DNA of 64,000 nucleotides, taken from the NCBI GenBank assembly GCA_002840535.1, contig PHBH01000031.1, positions 1-64,000 on the forward strand, written 5' to 3'. The notes beneath the pieces are model-generated. The model was given only the letters and a program-made list of their open reading frames with translations, ran no database searches and had not been told where the DNA came from. The position numbers and the translations under genes are program-made. The DNA is from Deltaproteobacteria bacterium HGW-Deltaproteobacteria-15. Lineage in GTDB: Bacteria > Desulfobacterota > DSM-4660 > Desulfatiglandales > HGW-15. Shown here piece after piece: positions 24,426 through 33,275 of this stretch (its first letter is position 1; every line of letters starts with the position of its first letter).

Positions 24426-25052
24426 ATGACATACACTGAGACGTTCCTTAATTTCCTTCATTCAGTACCTGACCCTCTCGCCTACCTTTTCCTGGGCCTG
24501 AGCTCTTTTGTGGAGAATGTCTTTCCTCCTATTCCGGGGGACACCATCACGGCATTCGGTGCTTTTCTGGTTGGAATCGGGAAACTCAGCTTCGTCGGGG
24601 TCTATGCGTCTACCACCCTTGGAAGCATCGGTGGTTTTCTCTCTCTTTTCAAAATCGGCGGCTGGCTTGGAAGACATTTCTTCCTGACAAACGATTACAG
24701 GTTCTTCAAGGCAAGCGCCATCCTGAAGGCTGAGCAGTGGTTTGAGAAATACGGGTACTTCGTCATAGGCATGAACCGCTTCCTTCCAGGTGTGCGCTCG
24801 GCAGTAGCCCTTGCTGGAGGAATCTGCCGGCTGAATGGATACTGGGTAGCCATTCTGGCCTTCATCAGTTCCGCCATGTGGAATCTCATCTGGATCCTTT
24901 CCGGGTATCTCCTGGGCAGCAACTGGCCCGTGGTGGAATCCAGGCTGTCGGCCATCCTGCTGAAGTTCAATACCGCTGTCGTGGTTGTTCTCGCTGTTTT
25001 CATCCTTTTCGCGGTGTGGAGGCACAGAAGGGGCAGGAAGAAGATGGAGTAA
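24426..25052 (+). CDS. DedA family membrane protein
   Basis: The 208-residue protein has the DedA/VTT-domain pattern: a re-entrant loop FVENVFPPIPGDTITAFGAF near residues 29-48, then KYGYFVIGMNRFLPGVRSAVALAGG near 109-133, with an Arg and Gly-rich block typical of the family, and several membrane helices. DedA proteins are inner-membrane transporters or scramblases, in some cases for undecaprenyl-phosphate or phospholipids. It ends in a basic cytoplasmic tail. The short 71-bp gap to moaA suggests possible cotranscription. Confidence 0.9.
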   Translation: MTYTETFLNFLHSVPDPLAYLFLGLSSFVENVFPPIPGDTITAFGAFLVGIGKLSFVGVYASTTLGSIGGFLSLFKIGGWLGRHFFLTNDYRFFKASAILKAEQWFEKYGYFVIGMNRFLPGVRSAVALAGGICRLNGYWVAILAFISSAMWNLIWILSGYLLGSNWPVVESRLSAILLKFNTAVVVVLAVFILFAVWRHRRGRKKME

Positions 25053-25123
25053 TTTGCGACTTTCTTTTTTTGGCGGCCATGATATATCATATGTGACAGA
25101 ACAGAACAGGGCGGTACTCAAGA

Positions 25124-26110
25124 ATGAAAGAAATGGCTCCAGGTAAACGAGAAATCAACTACCTCAGGATCTCGATCACTGATCGCTGCAATCTTCGCTG
25201 CATATATTGCATGAATGAGGAGGGAATCAATTTCCTGGCCCACGACGAAGTCCTCTCCTATGAGGAGATTCTTCACCTCGTAAGAGTCTCCGTCCAGGGC
25301 GGCATACGGAAGGTCAGGCTGACCGGGGGGGAGCCGCTCGTCAGAAAAGGATTCATTCCTTTTCTTGAGAAGCTTTCCGGGATTCATGAACTGGACGAAA
25401 TCACTCTCACCACAAACGGAGTTCTGCTGGAGGAATACGCGGAGGCCATACGGAACTGCGGCATCTGCAGGCTGAACATCAGCCTCGATTCACTGAAGGC
25501 GGAGCGCTTTCACGGGATCACGAGGCGCGACTGCTTCGACAGGACCCTTGCAGGAATCCACGCTGCCGAGCGTGCCGGGTTCGACCCGATCAAGATCAAC
25601 GTGGTCGCCATGAGGGGAATCAATGATGACGAGCTCGTTGATTTTGCCAGGCTGACAATGGAAAAACCCTACCACATCCGTTTTATCGAATTTATGCCCA
25701 TGGGCGACTCAAATGGATGGGAGCAGAAAAGATTCATACCCACCGAGGAGATTCATCAAAGGATCAAGGTTCTGGGCCCGCTGAACCCATTGCCGAACCA
25801 CAGACTGGACGGCCCGGCTTCCCGATACAAGATCGAGGGGGCAACCGGCGAGATCGGCTTTATCGGCCCGCTGAGCCATCATTTCTGTGACCGATGCAAT
25901 CGTCTTCGCCTGACCGCCGATGGACAATTGAGAGGATGCCTCTTCTCGGACTCCGAAATCGACGTCAAAACCCCGATGAGAGAAGGTCGTCCGGATTCCT
26001 TCCTTCTCGAACTCATCCGGCAGGCCATTCGAAGCAAGCCCCTCGATCACGGTTCACTCGAGGCAAAGCCCAAGAAGTGCGTACGGCCCATGTCCGCCAT
26101 CGGAGGGTAG
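25124..26110 (+). CDS. moaA: GTP 3',8-cyclase MoaA
   Basis: MoaA is the radical-SAM enzyme that turns GTP into 3',8-cyclo-GTP in the first step of molybdenum cofactor synthesis. The N-terminal SAM cluster is CNLRCIYC (Cys22, Cys26, Cys29), followed by VRLTGGEPLVR near 65-75. The second cluster is in HHFCDRCNRL with a third Cys in LRGCLFS. The protein ends in the conserved Gly-Gly (MSAIGG). The 328-residue length is normal. Other moa genes are not in the window. A formate or aldehyde molybdo- or tungstoenzyme would be the likely user. Confidence 0.95.
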   Translation: MKEMAPGKREINYLRISITDRCNLRCIYCMNEEGINFLAHDEVLSYEEILHLVRVSVQGGIRKVRLTGGEPLVRKGFIPFLEKLSGIHELDEITLTTNGVLLEEYAEAIRNCGICRLNISLDSLKAERFHGITRRDCFDRTLAGIHAAERAGFDPIKINVVAMRGINDDELVDFARLTMEKPYHIRFIEFMPMGDSNGWEQKRFIPTEEIHQRIKVLGPLNPLPNHRLDGPASRYKIEGATGEIGFIGPLSHHFCDRCNRLRLTADGQLRGCLFSDSEIDVKTPMREGRPDSFLLELIRQAIRSKPLDHGSLEAKPKKCVRPMSAIGG

Positions 26111-26154
26111 GCATTGATCATTTGGCATTGATCATTTTTCATTGAACATCGGAA

Positions 26155-26201
26155 AACAAAAACCGGTCACTTCGACCCTGGGGCGGAATACCGGTTTTGT
26201 T
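26155..26201. terminator. Terminator-like hairpin between convergent genes
   Basis: AACAAAAACCGGT pairs with ACCGGTTTTGTT, followed on + by TCTT. It separates moaA (+) from the lipoprotein gene (-) and reads as a bidirectional terminator. Short direct repeats of CATTGATCATTT flank it at 26113-26140, with an inverted relative at about 26224-26244. Confidence 0.6.
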
Positions 26202-26249
26202 CTTATTGGGTTCAAATGTGTAAAATGATCAATGACCAATGTCAAACGA

Positions 26250-27074
26250 TCACTTCTCTTCCAGACTGCTTACCGTGAAGCCTGGGGGTTTGTCGATGGT
26301 GAACACCTCATCGGGAACAGGCCTGTTAAAGACCATCTTCTCATTTTTCAGCAAAAGCTTTCCTCGGGATTTTCTGTGATCCACTTCCACCTCGCGGGCA
26401 TAGAAAATCCCGTCGCTTTCCACGAAATCCGAGAACATCAAAGCAACCTGCTGCGGCGGCAGCAGTACCCGTTCAGGGTGCAAAGTCTCAGGGCCGAGTT
26501 GAATGGTCTCAACCTTTTCATTGCCGGCCCCGTAAAGATCGATTCGTTGCGGACCGGGCGAGAGGACTTTGCTGTGCGGGGAAACGGTCGGATAGCCCCT
26601 TAGAGCGGACCAGATCAGGTCCGGGCTCAAGGGTCCTGGAAGAAATCTGGACAGGGCCTCGGGTGTAAAGTCTCCGACATAGAGGGTGGAATCCTGAAAG
26701 GAAAGCACCTCCAGTTTTCCTTGATCGATCAGGATGTGGAGAATGGGCTGGCCCCATCCGTGAGTGACTTCGATCTTGATCCTGAAAGGGTCCTTCGAAC
26801 CGGCAATGACGATTCCCGATTGCTCCTCGCCATACCAGTTCCTCATGAACAGATTTCCGCGCGTATAGAAAGAGGAAACCTTCCCCTCCTGTCCCTGCAG
26901 CCGGGAGAGAGCCTCCTCCACCTGACGCTCACCCATGGGGGGCCCGGCAGGCGGTCCCTTGAGCGCCGCACAACCGGCCAGGAACATGATCAGGAAAGCG
27001 ATCGGCAACAGGCCGGAAACGGCCTTTAACGGACTACTCCACAGGGGCAGCGGGATCCTTCTCCGGTATTCCAT
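26250..27074 (-). CDS. LolB/DUF4292-like lipoprotein
   Basis: From ATG 27074 the protein has 274 residues with a signal peptide and lipobox (FLAGC near residue 35), followed by a beta-rich domain resembling the LolB-like/DUF4292 fold (VSSFYTRGNLFMRN, FRIKIEVTHGWGQPILHILI, LSFQDSTLYVGDFTPEALS). Such proteins sit on the outer membrane and may take part in lipoprotein or lipid handling. The assignment is by fold impression only. The ATG is preferred over the upstream TTG 27089 because GGAAG precedes it. It is the last gene of a run with the TPR lipoprotein and rpoH. Confidence 0.65.
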   Translation of the reverse strand: MEYRRRIPLPLWSSPLKAVSGLLPIAFLIMFLAGCAALKGPPAGPPMGERQVEEALSRLQGQEGKVSSFYTRGNLFMRNWYGEEQSGIVIAGSKDPFRIKIEVTHGWGQPILHILIDQGKLEVLSFQDSTLYVGDFTPEALSRFLPGPLSPDLIWSALRGYPTVSPHSKVLSPGPQRIDLYGAGNEKVETIQLGPETLHPERVLLPPQQVALMFSDFVESDGIFYAREVEVDHRKSRGKLLLKNEKMVFNRPVPDEVFTIDKPPGFTVSSLEEK

Positions 27075-27231
27075 TGTTCGGTCTTCCAAGATGCCCTTTT
27101 ATTGGGCACTTTAGCTCTACGAAAAGGTTGATGAGGGGATGAAGGTGGCCCTGGGGCAACGGCTTTTGTTCTTGTGAAAGAGTGAGCACCCCATGGCCGG
27201 CCACTGCTCCATTTCATAGAGCCAGGTGTTC

Positions 27232-28983
27232 CTACTTGAGGAGATGCTGAACCTTCTCGATTTTTTTCTTGATCTTCTCCGGCTCAGGGTGGTTGAGGGA
27301 GTTCGCCTTTTCATACATCTCGCGGCATTTCGAGTACTGTTTCTTCATGAAATAAGCATCTCCCAGATGCTCTGCAATGGTGGGATCGTTCGGAAGCAGG
27401 TTAACGGCTCGCTGCAAATGTCGGATTGCATCCTCGAACTTGCCTTGCTGGTAATAAACCCACCCGAGACTATCGACGATGTATCCGCTGTCGGGCTTGA
27501 TGGCGAGTGCCTTTTCCACGAGATGCTTCGCCTCATCAAGCTTGATTCCCTGTTCCGCATAGGTGTACCCGATGTAGTTCAGGGCATCAGCGTGATCCGG
27601 GTCGAGTTCGAGAACCTTTCCCATCTGGGCAACGCACTCTTCTTTTTTTCCGGCCTTGTCGAGAACAACGGCGATCTTGAACAGGATTTCCGTATTATCC
27701 GGCGCTTCATTTAACCCGGCATTCAAGACCTCGAGGGCTTTATCATACTGTTTCTGCCCTTCAAGAATGGACGCCGACATCAGATAGAGTTCCGGCTTTT
27801 CCTTTTGGATAGAGATTGCGTCCTTGAGGACGCGGAGGGCCTCCTCATGCTTTTCCTGGCTCTCCATGATGTAGGCGACGTGGATCCTGGCATTGATGTA
27901 AAGTTCGGATTGCGTTTGCATCTGTTCGAAATGATGCAAAGCCTTTTCCAGATCTCCCTTTTCTTCATACGCCGTAGCCAGATAGTAACGGGACTTTTGA
28001 TCCTGCGGGAAAGCGGAGACGATCAATTCGAGTTCCGCGATGGATTCATCCACCTTGCCCTGGCGAAGATAGATGAGACCAAGGGCTTGCCGACCGGGGT
28101 CGCCCGGCTTTGAACCCTTTTCGATCTCCTTCATGTGCTTTCGTGCCTTCTCCTCCTGGCCCAGGGAGAAGAGGACATTGATGAGTCTCTCGCGGATGAT
28201 GGTGTTGGTCGGATAATAACTCAGGAGTCTTTCGTACACCTCTACAGCCTGGTCGTACTTTTTCTCCATCTGGTACATGCTTCCGAGGTCGAAAAGAGCG
28301 GGCTCCATGACCTTGTTCAGTTTCAAAGCCTCATTGTAGCTCTTCTCGGCATCCCGGAAATTTTTCGATTCGAGATGAATCCTCCCGAGGTAATAATGCG
28401 CGATCACAAGCTTGGGATCATGCTCAATCAGCTTTTCCAAGTGTTCATGCGCATTCCGATACTCCTTCTCCCTGATAAGGATGGCCACCAGAAAGAGCCT
28501 GGATCGATGGTTTGCGGGATCGAGCGCGAGGATCTCCTCATACGCCTTCTTGGCCGACTCATCGTCACGGGAAAGAGTGAATATCTCGGCCAGCAGAACG
28601 CGGCAATCGATATCACCGGGTACCAGTTCGATACATTTGCGGGCATGTTCCGCCGCATTCCCATACTCTTTCATCTCTCTCTGGAGAACGGCCATTTCCC
28701 TGTGCAGATACACCGATTCCGGATTGTGCTCCAGCGCTCTCTCCAGATGGCTCCTTGCCTCTTCAAAATTCCCCTCTGCTGCATCAAGAGAGGCCCGGGT
28801 GAATTCGGCATATGCGGTTTGAAGCTTGTCTCTATCAACAGGTCTGACCGCGGCCTTGTCATGAATCACCCCCTGCTGTTTTCCCGGTCCCCCTGCGCAG
28901 GAACCGAACAGAGGAATCAGCAGGAAGAGGATGAATGCTGCCGCCGGTCTCGGTTGAAAAATATTTGAAGTCAGGGAGGTCAC
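27232..28983 (-). CDS. TPR-repeat lipoprotein
   Basis: The 583-residue product has a signal peptide with a lipobox (IPLFGSC) then about fourteen consecutive tetratricopeptide repeats, visible as recurring A-L-G-Y-P-like helices (for example NFEEARSHLERALEHNPES and KFEDAIRHLQRAVNLLPNDP). TPR lipoproteins serve as scaffolds for envelope complexes. GTG 28983 is chosen because it leaves a signal peptide of normal length. A TTG at 29049 inside the rpoH end, with GAGGAG before it, would put 50 residues ahead of the lipobox. It follows rpoH directly and is probably cotranscribed with it. Confidence 0.8.
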   Translation of the reverse strand: MTSLTSNIFQPRPAAAFILFLLIPLFGSCAGGPGKQQGVIHDKAAVRPVDRDKLQTAYAEFTRASLDAAEGNFEEARSHLERALEHNPESVYLHREMAVLQREMKEYGNAAEHARKCIELVPGDIDCRVLLAEIFTLSRDDESAKKAYEEILALDPANHRSRLFLVAILIREKEYRNAHEHLEKLIEHDPKLVIAHYYLGRIHLESKNFRDAEKSYNEALKLNKVMEPALFDLGSMYQMEKKYDQAVEVYERLLSYYPTNTIIRERLINVLFSLGQEEKARKHMKEIEKGSKPGDPGRQALGLIYLRQGKVDESIAELELIVSAFPQDQKSRYYLATAYEEKGDLEKALHHFEQMQTQSELYINARIHVAYIMESQEKHEEALRVLKDAISIQKEKPELYLMSASILEGQKQYDKALEVLNAGLNEAPDNTEILFKIAVVLDKAGKKEECVAQMGKVLELDPDHADALNYIGYTYAEQGIKLDEAKHLVEKALAIKPDSGYIVDSLGWVYYQQGKFEDAIRHLQRAVNLLPNDPTIAEHLGDAYFMKKQYSKCREMYEKANSLNHPEPEKIKKKIEKVQHLLK

Positions 28984-29029
28984 GGCGCCGCATGCCTTCG
29001 CAGCGATGTCTCCGAAAAACAGACGGGAA

Positions 29030-30022
29030 TTACCTGATGAAGTTTCCAAAATTCTCCTCGAAATTAGGTATTTCTTCTTTTAACCAATTCTTGATATTGC
29101 GGATGATCCTCTCCTGGATCTGGCGAGCCCTTTCCCTGGAAATACCGTACTTATCCCCGAAATCCTGAAGGGTCATCGGTTGCTCGGCCATAATCCGGTT
29201 ATCGAAGATATCCAGTTCCTTTCCTGTGAGCCGCTCCCGGTACTCTTTAAGCTTCTCCAGCAGGATGCGCCTGTTTTCCTGGATAGAGAGCTGTTCGTCA
29301 ACCGCCGCTGTCGTGTCAGGAATGAAGGAGCCATACACTTCCTTGCCTTCCTCGCCCACCGGAGCATTGAGGGAAACCTCGCCGCCTCCGAGGCGCTGAC
29401 TCATTTCCTCCACCTCCTTTTCCCGCACATCCAGCCTCTCGGCAAGCAGCTTCGTCTCCGGGTTGAATCCCTGGGCGATAAGCCTGTCGCGTTCCTTTGC
29501 GAGATTGAAGAAGAGCTTCCGCTGGGTCTGCGTGGTCCCGATCTTCACCAGCTTCCAATTCTCCATAATGAACTTGAGCATATACGCCTTGATCCAGAAG
29601 GATGCATAGTAGGAGAACTTGATCCCGCGGTATGGATCGAATTTCCCCACTGCCTGGAGCAGCCCGACGTTTCCTTCCTGGATGAGATCCAGGAGACTCC
29701 TTGTCCAGTATCGGTGAAAATCCATCGCGATTTTGACGACCAGCCTCAAATTGGATGTCACCAGCCTGTACGCGGCATGCTTGTCCTTTTTCTCCCTCAC
29801 CCGGATCGCAAGTTCCGTCTCCTCTTCCCGCGTGAGAAGCTTGTAATTCTTGATCTCCATCAGATAGATCTGGAGCGGATCATAAGGAACGAGACCCCTC
29901 TCCTTGACCGGAACAGCCGAAACCAGATCCGCTTCCTGAGCAGGGGCGCGGCTTTCCTTCTCGGTCGTGCTCTTGGCCTTCTTTGTCTTCACAGGAGTCT
30001 TTCTCTTTTCTTTCTTGGCCAT
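29030..30022 (-). CDS. rpoH: RNA polymerase sigma factor, RpoH (sigma-32) type
   Basis: This 330-residue sigma-70-family factor has region 1.2 (DPLQIYLMEIKNYKLLTREEE near 47-67), region 2 (RLVVKIAMDFHRYW, LLDLIQEGNVGLLQAVGKFD, GIKFSYYASFWIKAYMLKFI) and region 4 with a helix-turn-helix (MTLQDFGDKYGISRERARQI). Region 3 carries the RpoH-like TQTQRKLFFNLAKERDRL. The Lys-rich N-terminal extension of about 40 residues is not part of the conserved core. It would direct polymerase to heat-shock or envelope-stress promoters. The rpoH name rests on the region 2.4-3 signature. Confidence 0.88.
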   Translation of the reverse strand: MAKKEKRKTPVKTKKAKSTTEKESRAPAQEADLVSAVPVKERGLVPYDPLQIYLMEIKNYKLLTREEETELAIRVREKKDKHAAYRLVTSNLRLVVKIAMDFHRYWTRSLLDLIQEGNVGLLQAVGKFDPYRGIKFSYYASFWIKAYMLKFIMENWKLVKIGTTQTQRKLFFNLAKERDRLIAQGFNPETKLLAERLDVREKEVEEMSQRLGGGEVSLNAPVGEEGKEVYGSFIPDTTAAVDEQLSIQENRRILLEKLKEYRERLTGKELDIFDNRIMAEQPMTLQDFGDKYGISRERARQIQERIIRNIKNWLKEEIPNFEENFGNFIR

Positions 30023-30154
30023 TGTCTTTACAAGCCCTCAGGGGATGTTCTCATCCTTCTTGTATTCTTATGATCTCCACTCTTCCTGCTCCCTGAACTT
30101 GTCTTCATCTCTCGGCTTTGGCGCATGGCCGACACATGGGGCATGACAGAGGAA

Positions 30155-31384
30155 TCAGGCCGGGGTAACCCGCAGATACCTTTTCTTCCCTGCCCTCAAG
30201 AGAATGGCGTTGTTTTTCAAATCGTTCTTCCCGATGATCCGGTCGAAGACCTCCAATCTCTCGCCATTCACATATCCTCCGCCCTGAGCGATCAAGCGCC
30301 TCGCCTCTGCGCGTGTTTTACAGAGATGGACCTTTTCGAACAGTTGAAAGGCAGGAATCCCCTCCTCCAGTTCTCCTGCGGCTATCGCATAGGTCGGCAC
30401 GCCTTCGCTGTAGTCGGAAGCCTCTATCCCGAACAGCTGACGCGCAGCGTCCCGTGCCGCGTCGGCCTCTTCCCGGCCATGGCACAGGCTGGTGGCCTCA
30501 TAGGCGAGGATTTCCTTCGCATGCTTGATTTCCTCGCCCGGCAGGGAGCCAAGCCGTTTGACCTCATCCATGGGGAGAAAAGTGAAAAGCGCAAGGAATC
30601 GCATGACATCCCTGTCGTCCTGATTGATCCAATACTGATAATACTCATAAGGGGATGTCTGTTCGCGGTCCAGCCACACTGCGCCTTTGTGAGTCTTTCC
30701 CATTTTGATGCCGGAGGAGGTTGTGATGAGCGGGAATGTCAGGGCAAATGCCGTTTCCCCCTCCAACCTGCGGATAAGATCGACACCCGCCAGGATATTC
30801 CCCCATTGGTCATTGCCGCCCATCTGAAGCCTGCAGCCGTACTGTTTGAAGAGATGCCAGAAGTCGTATGCCTGGAGAAGCATGTAGTTGAATTCGATAA
30901 AGCTGAGCCCCGCCTCCAGCCTGATCTTATAACTCTCGGCGGCAAGCATCCTGTTCACGCTGAAGTGACGGCCTATGTCCCTGAGAAAATCTATGTAATT
31001 GAGCCCGGTAAGCCAGTCCGCGTTATTGACCATCAGGGCCTTTTCCCGGCTGAAATCGATAAATCGGGACAACTGCGCCTGGATATTCTTCGCGTTTTGA
31101 TCGATCTCCTCTCGTGTCATGATGGGGCGTGTCTCGGTCTTTCCGCTCGGATCTCCTACGAGAGTAGTGCCCCCGCCGACCACTGCGATAGGCCTGTGGC
31201 CTGCCCGCTGCATGTGCGCCAATGCCATGATGGGGACCAGACTTCCCACATGGAGGCTGCGGCCTGTGGGGTCGAACCCGATGTAGCATGTCGCTTGCTT
31301 CCGGAGCAGCTCTCGAAGCATCTCCTCATCGGAAACCTGTTCGACAAAACCCCGTTCCAAGAAAGTGTCAAAAACAGTCTCCAA
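30155..31384 (-). CDS. tyrS: Tyrosyl-tRNA synthetase
   Basis: TyrS charges tRNA-Tyr. The 409-residue protein has the HIGH-like HVGS (residues 45-48), the tyrosine-binding YMLLQAYDFWHLF and GGNDQWGNI, the KMSKS-equivalent KMGKT near 230, and a C-terminal S4 RNA-binding domain (KTRAEARRLIAQGGGYVNGE). The start is TTG, supported by GGAGG 8 nt upstream. It begins immediately after the stop of the RodZ-like gene, so translation is coupled. It is the last gene of the mfd-led run. Confidence 0.94.
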   Translation of the reverse strand: METVFDTFLERGFVEQVSDEEMLRELLRKQATCYIGFDPTGRSLHVGSLVPIMALAHMQRAGHRPIAVVGGGTTLVGDPSGKTETRPIMTREEIDQNAKNIQAQLSRFIDFSREKALMVNNADWLTGLNYIDFLRDIGRHFSVNRMLAAESYKIRLEAGLSFIEFNYMLLQAYDFWHLFKQYGCRLQMGGNDQWGNILAGVDLIRRLEGETAFALTFPLITTSSGIKMGKTHKGAVWLDREQTSPYEYYQYWINQDDRDVMRFLALFTFLPMDEVKRLGSLPGEEIKHAKEILAYEATSLCHGREEADAARDAARQLFGIEASDYSEGVPTYAIAAGELEEGIPAFQLFEKVHLCKTRAEARRLIAQGGGYVNGERLEVFDRIIGKNDLKNNAILLRAGKKRYLRVTPA

Positions 31385-32293
31385 TCAGTTACCCTCCACC
31401 CGGTGTCGGAAGTCCTCAGGAATACTTATTCTCACCACCTGTCCGGCGCTGCCCAGGGTCTTGACCCTGCGGCCGTTCCATTCAAGGTCGATCCCCCCCG
31501 CGTTCCCGATAATGAGATAGAACCCTTTGGAGGCTGTCCACTCGGGTTGGTGCCCGGGCTGGAACATGTACTCCCTGGGGGTTAAATCATCGACGTAGAT
31601 CTTCACCCAAGTCCTGGCGCTCACTTTTCCCTTGAGCATGTGCGGCCCAGGTATCGGGTCCGTCTCGCCCGCGGAAGCCGGGACCGGTTCAGGGGCAGGT
31701 CTCTCCTCCGGCATGCTTTCCACGATTTCGGGGGAAGAGACGGAAGGCGGCGCCGCCACAACAGGCAGTGCGGTCCGCTCTTCGGCTGCCTGCCGAACCG
31801 CGGCCGCGCTTGAAGTGGCGGAGGCAGGATCCTTTTCCGGTTCGGCAACCATCGGGGGTTTCGCCTGTGAGGGGGTCAATGCCTGTTCCAGGGGAACGTA
31901 GGTCTTCCACAATGCGAAAACCGCGGCTGCGGCGACTATGCAAAGGATAAAAAACGGTCCTTTTCGCCTGTGCCGGAGGGGTTCAGGAGGAGTGCGAAGC
32001 AACTCTCCTCTCAGGACCGGCTTCCTGCCATAGAGCTCAAGGATGCTGGTGGCATCCATGGAAAGAGCCTTGGCATAGGTTTTCATAAAACCCCTGGCAA
32101 ATGCCGGAGAGGGAAGGCTGTCCCAGGCCTCGTTTTCTATTGCCTCGATTACGGAGGGTCTGAGCCTGGTGGTCTCCGCCATGTCCTGATACGTGAGACC
32201 TCTTTTCTCCCGTTCTTCTCTCAGGATCCGGCCGGGACCCTGCCCTTCGTTCTTTTTCTTTTCGTCCTCTTCTTTCATGGAGAGCTGAAGCAC
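31385..32293 (-). CDS. RodZ-like helix-turn-helix membrane protein
   Basis: The 302-residue protein has an N-terminal cytoplasmic HTH_25 domain (LREEREKRGLTYQDMAETTR and IEAIENEAWDSLPSPAFARG), one membrane segment near 112-130 (GPFFILCIVAAAAVFALW), a long Pro/Ala/Glu-rich periplasmic linker and a C-terminal DUF4115 beta domain (WVKIYVDDLTPREYMFQPG). This is the RodZ layout; RodZ links MreB filaments to the cell-wall elongation machinery. No mreB is in the window. The start could be GTG 32293 or ATG 32278; neither has an ideal ribosome site. Confidence 0.82.
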   Translation of the reverse strand: MLQLSMKEEDEKKKNEGQGPGRILREEREKRGLTYQDMAETTRLRPSVIEAIENEAWDSLPSPAFARGFMKTYAKALSMDATSILELYGRKPVLRGELLRTPPEPLRHRRKGPFFILCIVAAAAVFALWKTYVPLEQALTPSQAKPPMVAEPEKDPASATSSAAAVRQAAEERTALPVVAAPPSVSSPEIVESMPEERPAPEPVPASAGETDPIPGPHMLKGKVSARTWVKIYVDDLTPREYMFQPGHQPEWTASKGFYLIIGNAGGIDLEWNGRRVKTLGSAGQVVRISIPEDFRHRVEGN

Positions 32294-32303
32294 TCCTTGC
32301 CGC

Positions 32304-33275
32304 CTAGAATGTGATCTGAGTATACGATCTCTCTCTCAATTCCTTGATCCACGACATGTACCTGCTGTTGACTTCCTCTTTGTATATCGCCGAATATATC
32401 GCGTCTTTCACCTCATCCAAACCCTTTGCGTCACCCCCCTCTTTTTCGAGGAGCTTGATGATCTGGATGCCGTTGTTCCTTTGTATGAGGCCGCTGGTTC
32501 CGCCGACAGGCACGTCGATCAGTACTTTCTGCAAATCCGGTTCCAACTGTGAAATTCTGAAAGAACCAAGTTCCCCGCCCTCTGCGGCGCCCGGCCCGTC
32601 GGAGTGTGTTTTCGCCAGCCCTCCAAAGTCCTCCCCCTTTTTCAGGAGTGTCAGGATCTCCTCTCCCTTACTGAGAAGCCTTTCGTTCTCCTCCTGCCCC
32701 GAGCCCTTGCGAATGAGGAATATTCCTGCAAGCCGGACCTTTACATCTCCGGCGTATCGAGCCTTATTTTCTTCGTAATACTTCTTGATCCTGTCCTCGG
32801 TGATGATGATTTTCGACTTCACCTCGGAATTGATCAGGTACATGCGCTCAAGATCCTTTTTCACCTTCCCCAGGAACTTTTCATAGGGTATCCCTTCCTT
32901 CTGGAGACCGGCCACAAGATCCTCCTGGGTCCACCCATTCTCGCTCTTCATGCTTTCAATGGCTTCATCTATCTGCTTTTGAGTCACCCTGATACCCAGT
33001 TCCTTGATCTTCGCTTCGGCAATCTTCTCATCTATCATGAGTTCAATGATCTGCTGCCGCGCACTGAGGAAAGCCTGTTCGTTCCTGTCTCTGAGTTGGA
33101 CCGGGGTCATTCCGGTCATCTCCTTGATCCTCGTGTTCAGCTCGTGAAGGGTGATAACCTCATTATTCACGACGGCAACGATCCTGTTCAGCGGTTCCGC
33201 GGCAAGAAGAAGAGAAGGGACCGCCAGGAGGGAAAACGCCATCACGCAGATCTTCATCATTCTCGGTACTCTCAT
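32304..33275 (-). CDS. SurA-like periplasmic peptidylprolyl isomerase
   Basis: The 323-residue exported protein has a signal peptide cut near AAEPL (residue 26), a SurA N-terminal chaperone domain (LNRIVAVVNNEVITLHEL, QIIELMIDEKIAE) and one parvulin domain from about 170 (VRLAGIFLIRKG, LLKKGEDFGGLAKTHSDGPGA, GGELGSF). SurA-type proteins escort outer membrane proteins through the periplasm. The ATG directly follows the stop of the neighbouring PPIase gene (TAAATG), so the two foldases are translated together. Confidence 0.88.
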   Translation of the reverse strand: MRVPRMMKICVMAFSLLAVPSLLLAAEPLNRIVAVVNNEVITLHELNTRIKEMTGMTPVQLRDRNEQAFLSARQQIIELMIDEKIAEAKIKELGIRVTQKQIDEAIESMKSENGWTQEDLVAGLQKEGIPYEKFLGKVKKDLERMYLINSEVKSKIIITEDRIKKYYEENKARYAGDVKVRLAGIFLIRKGSGQEENERLLSKGEEILTLLKKGEDFGGLAKTHSDGPGAAEGGELGSFRISQLEPDLQKVLIDVPVGGTSGLIQRNNGIQIIKLLEKEGGDAKGLDEVKDAIYSAIYKEEVNSRYMSWIKELRERSYTQITF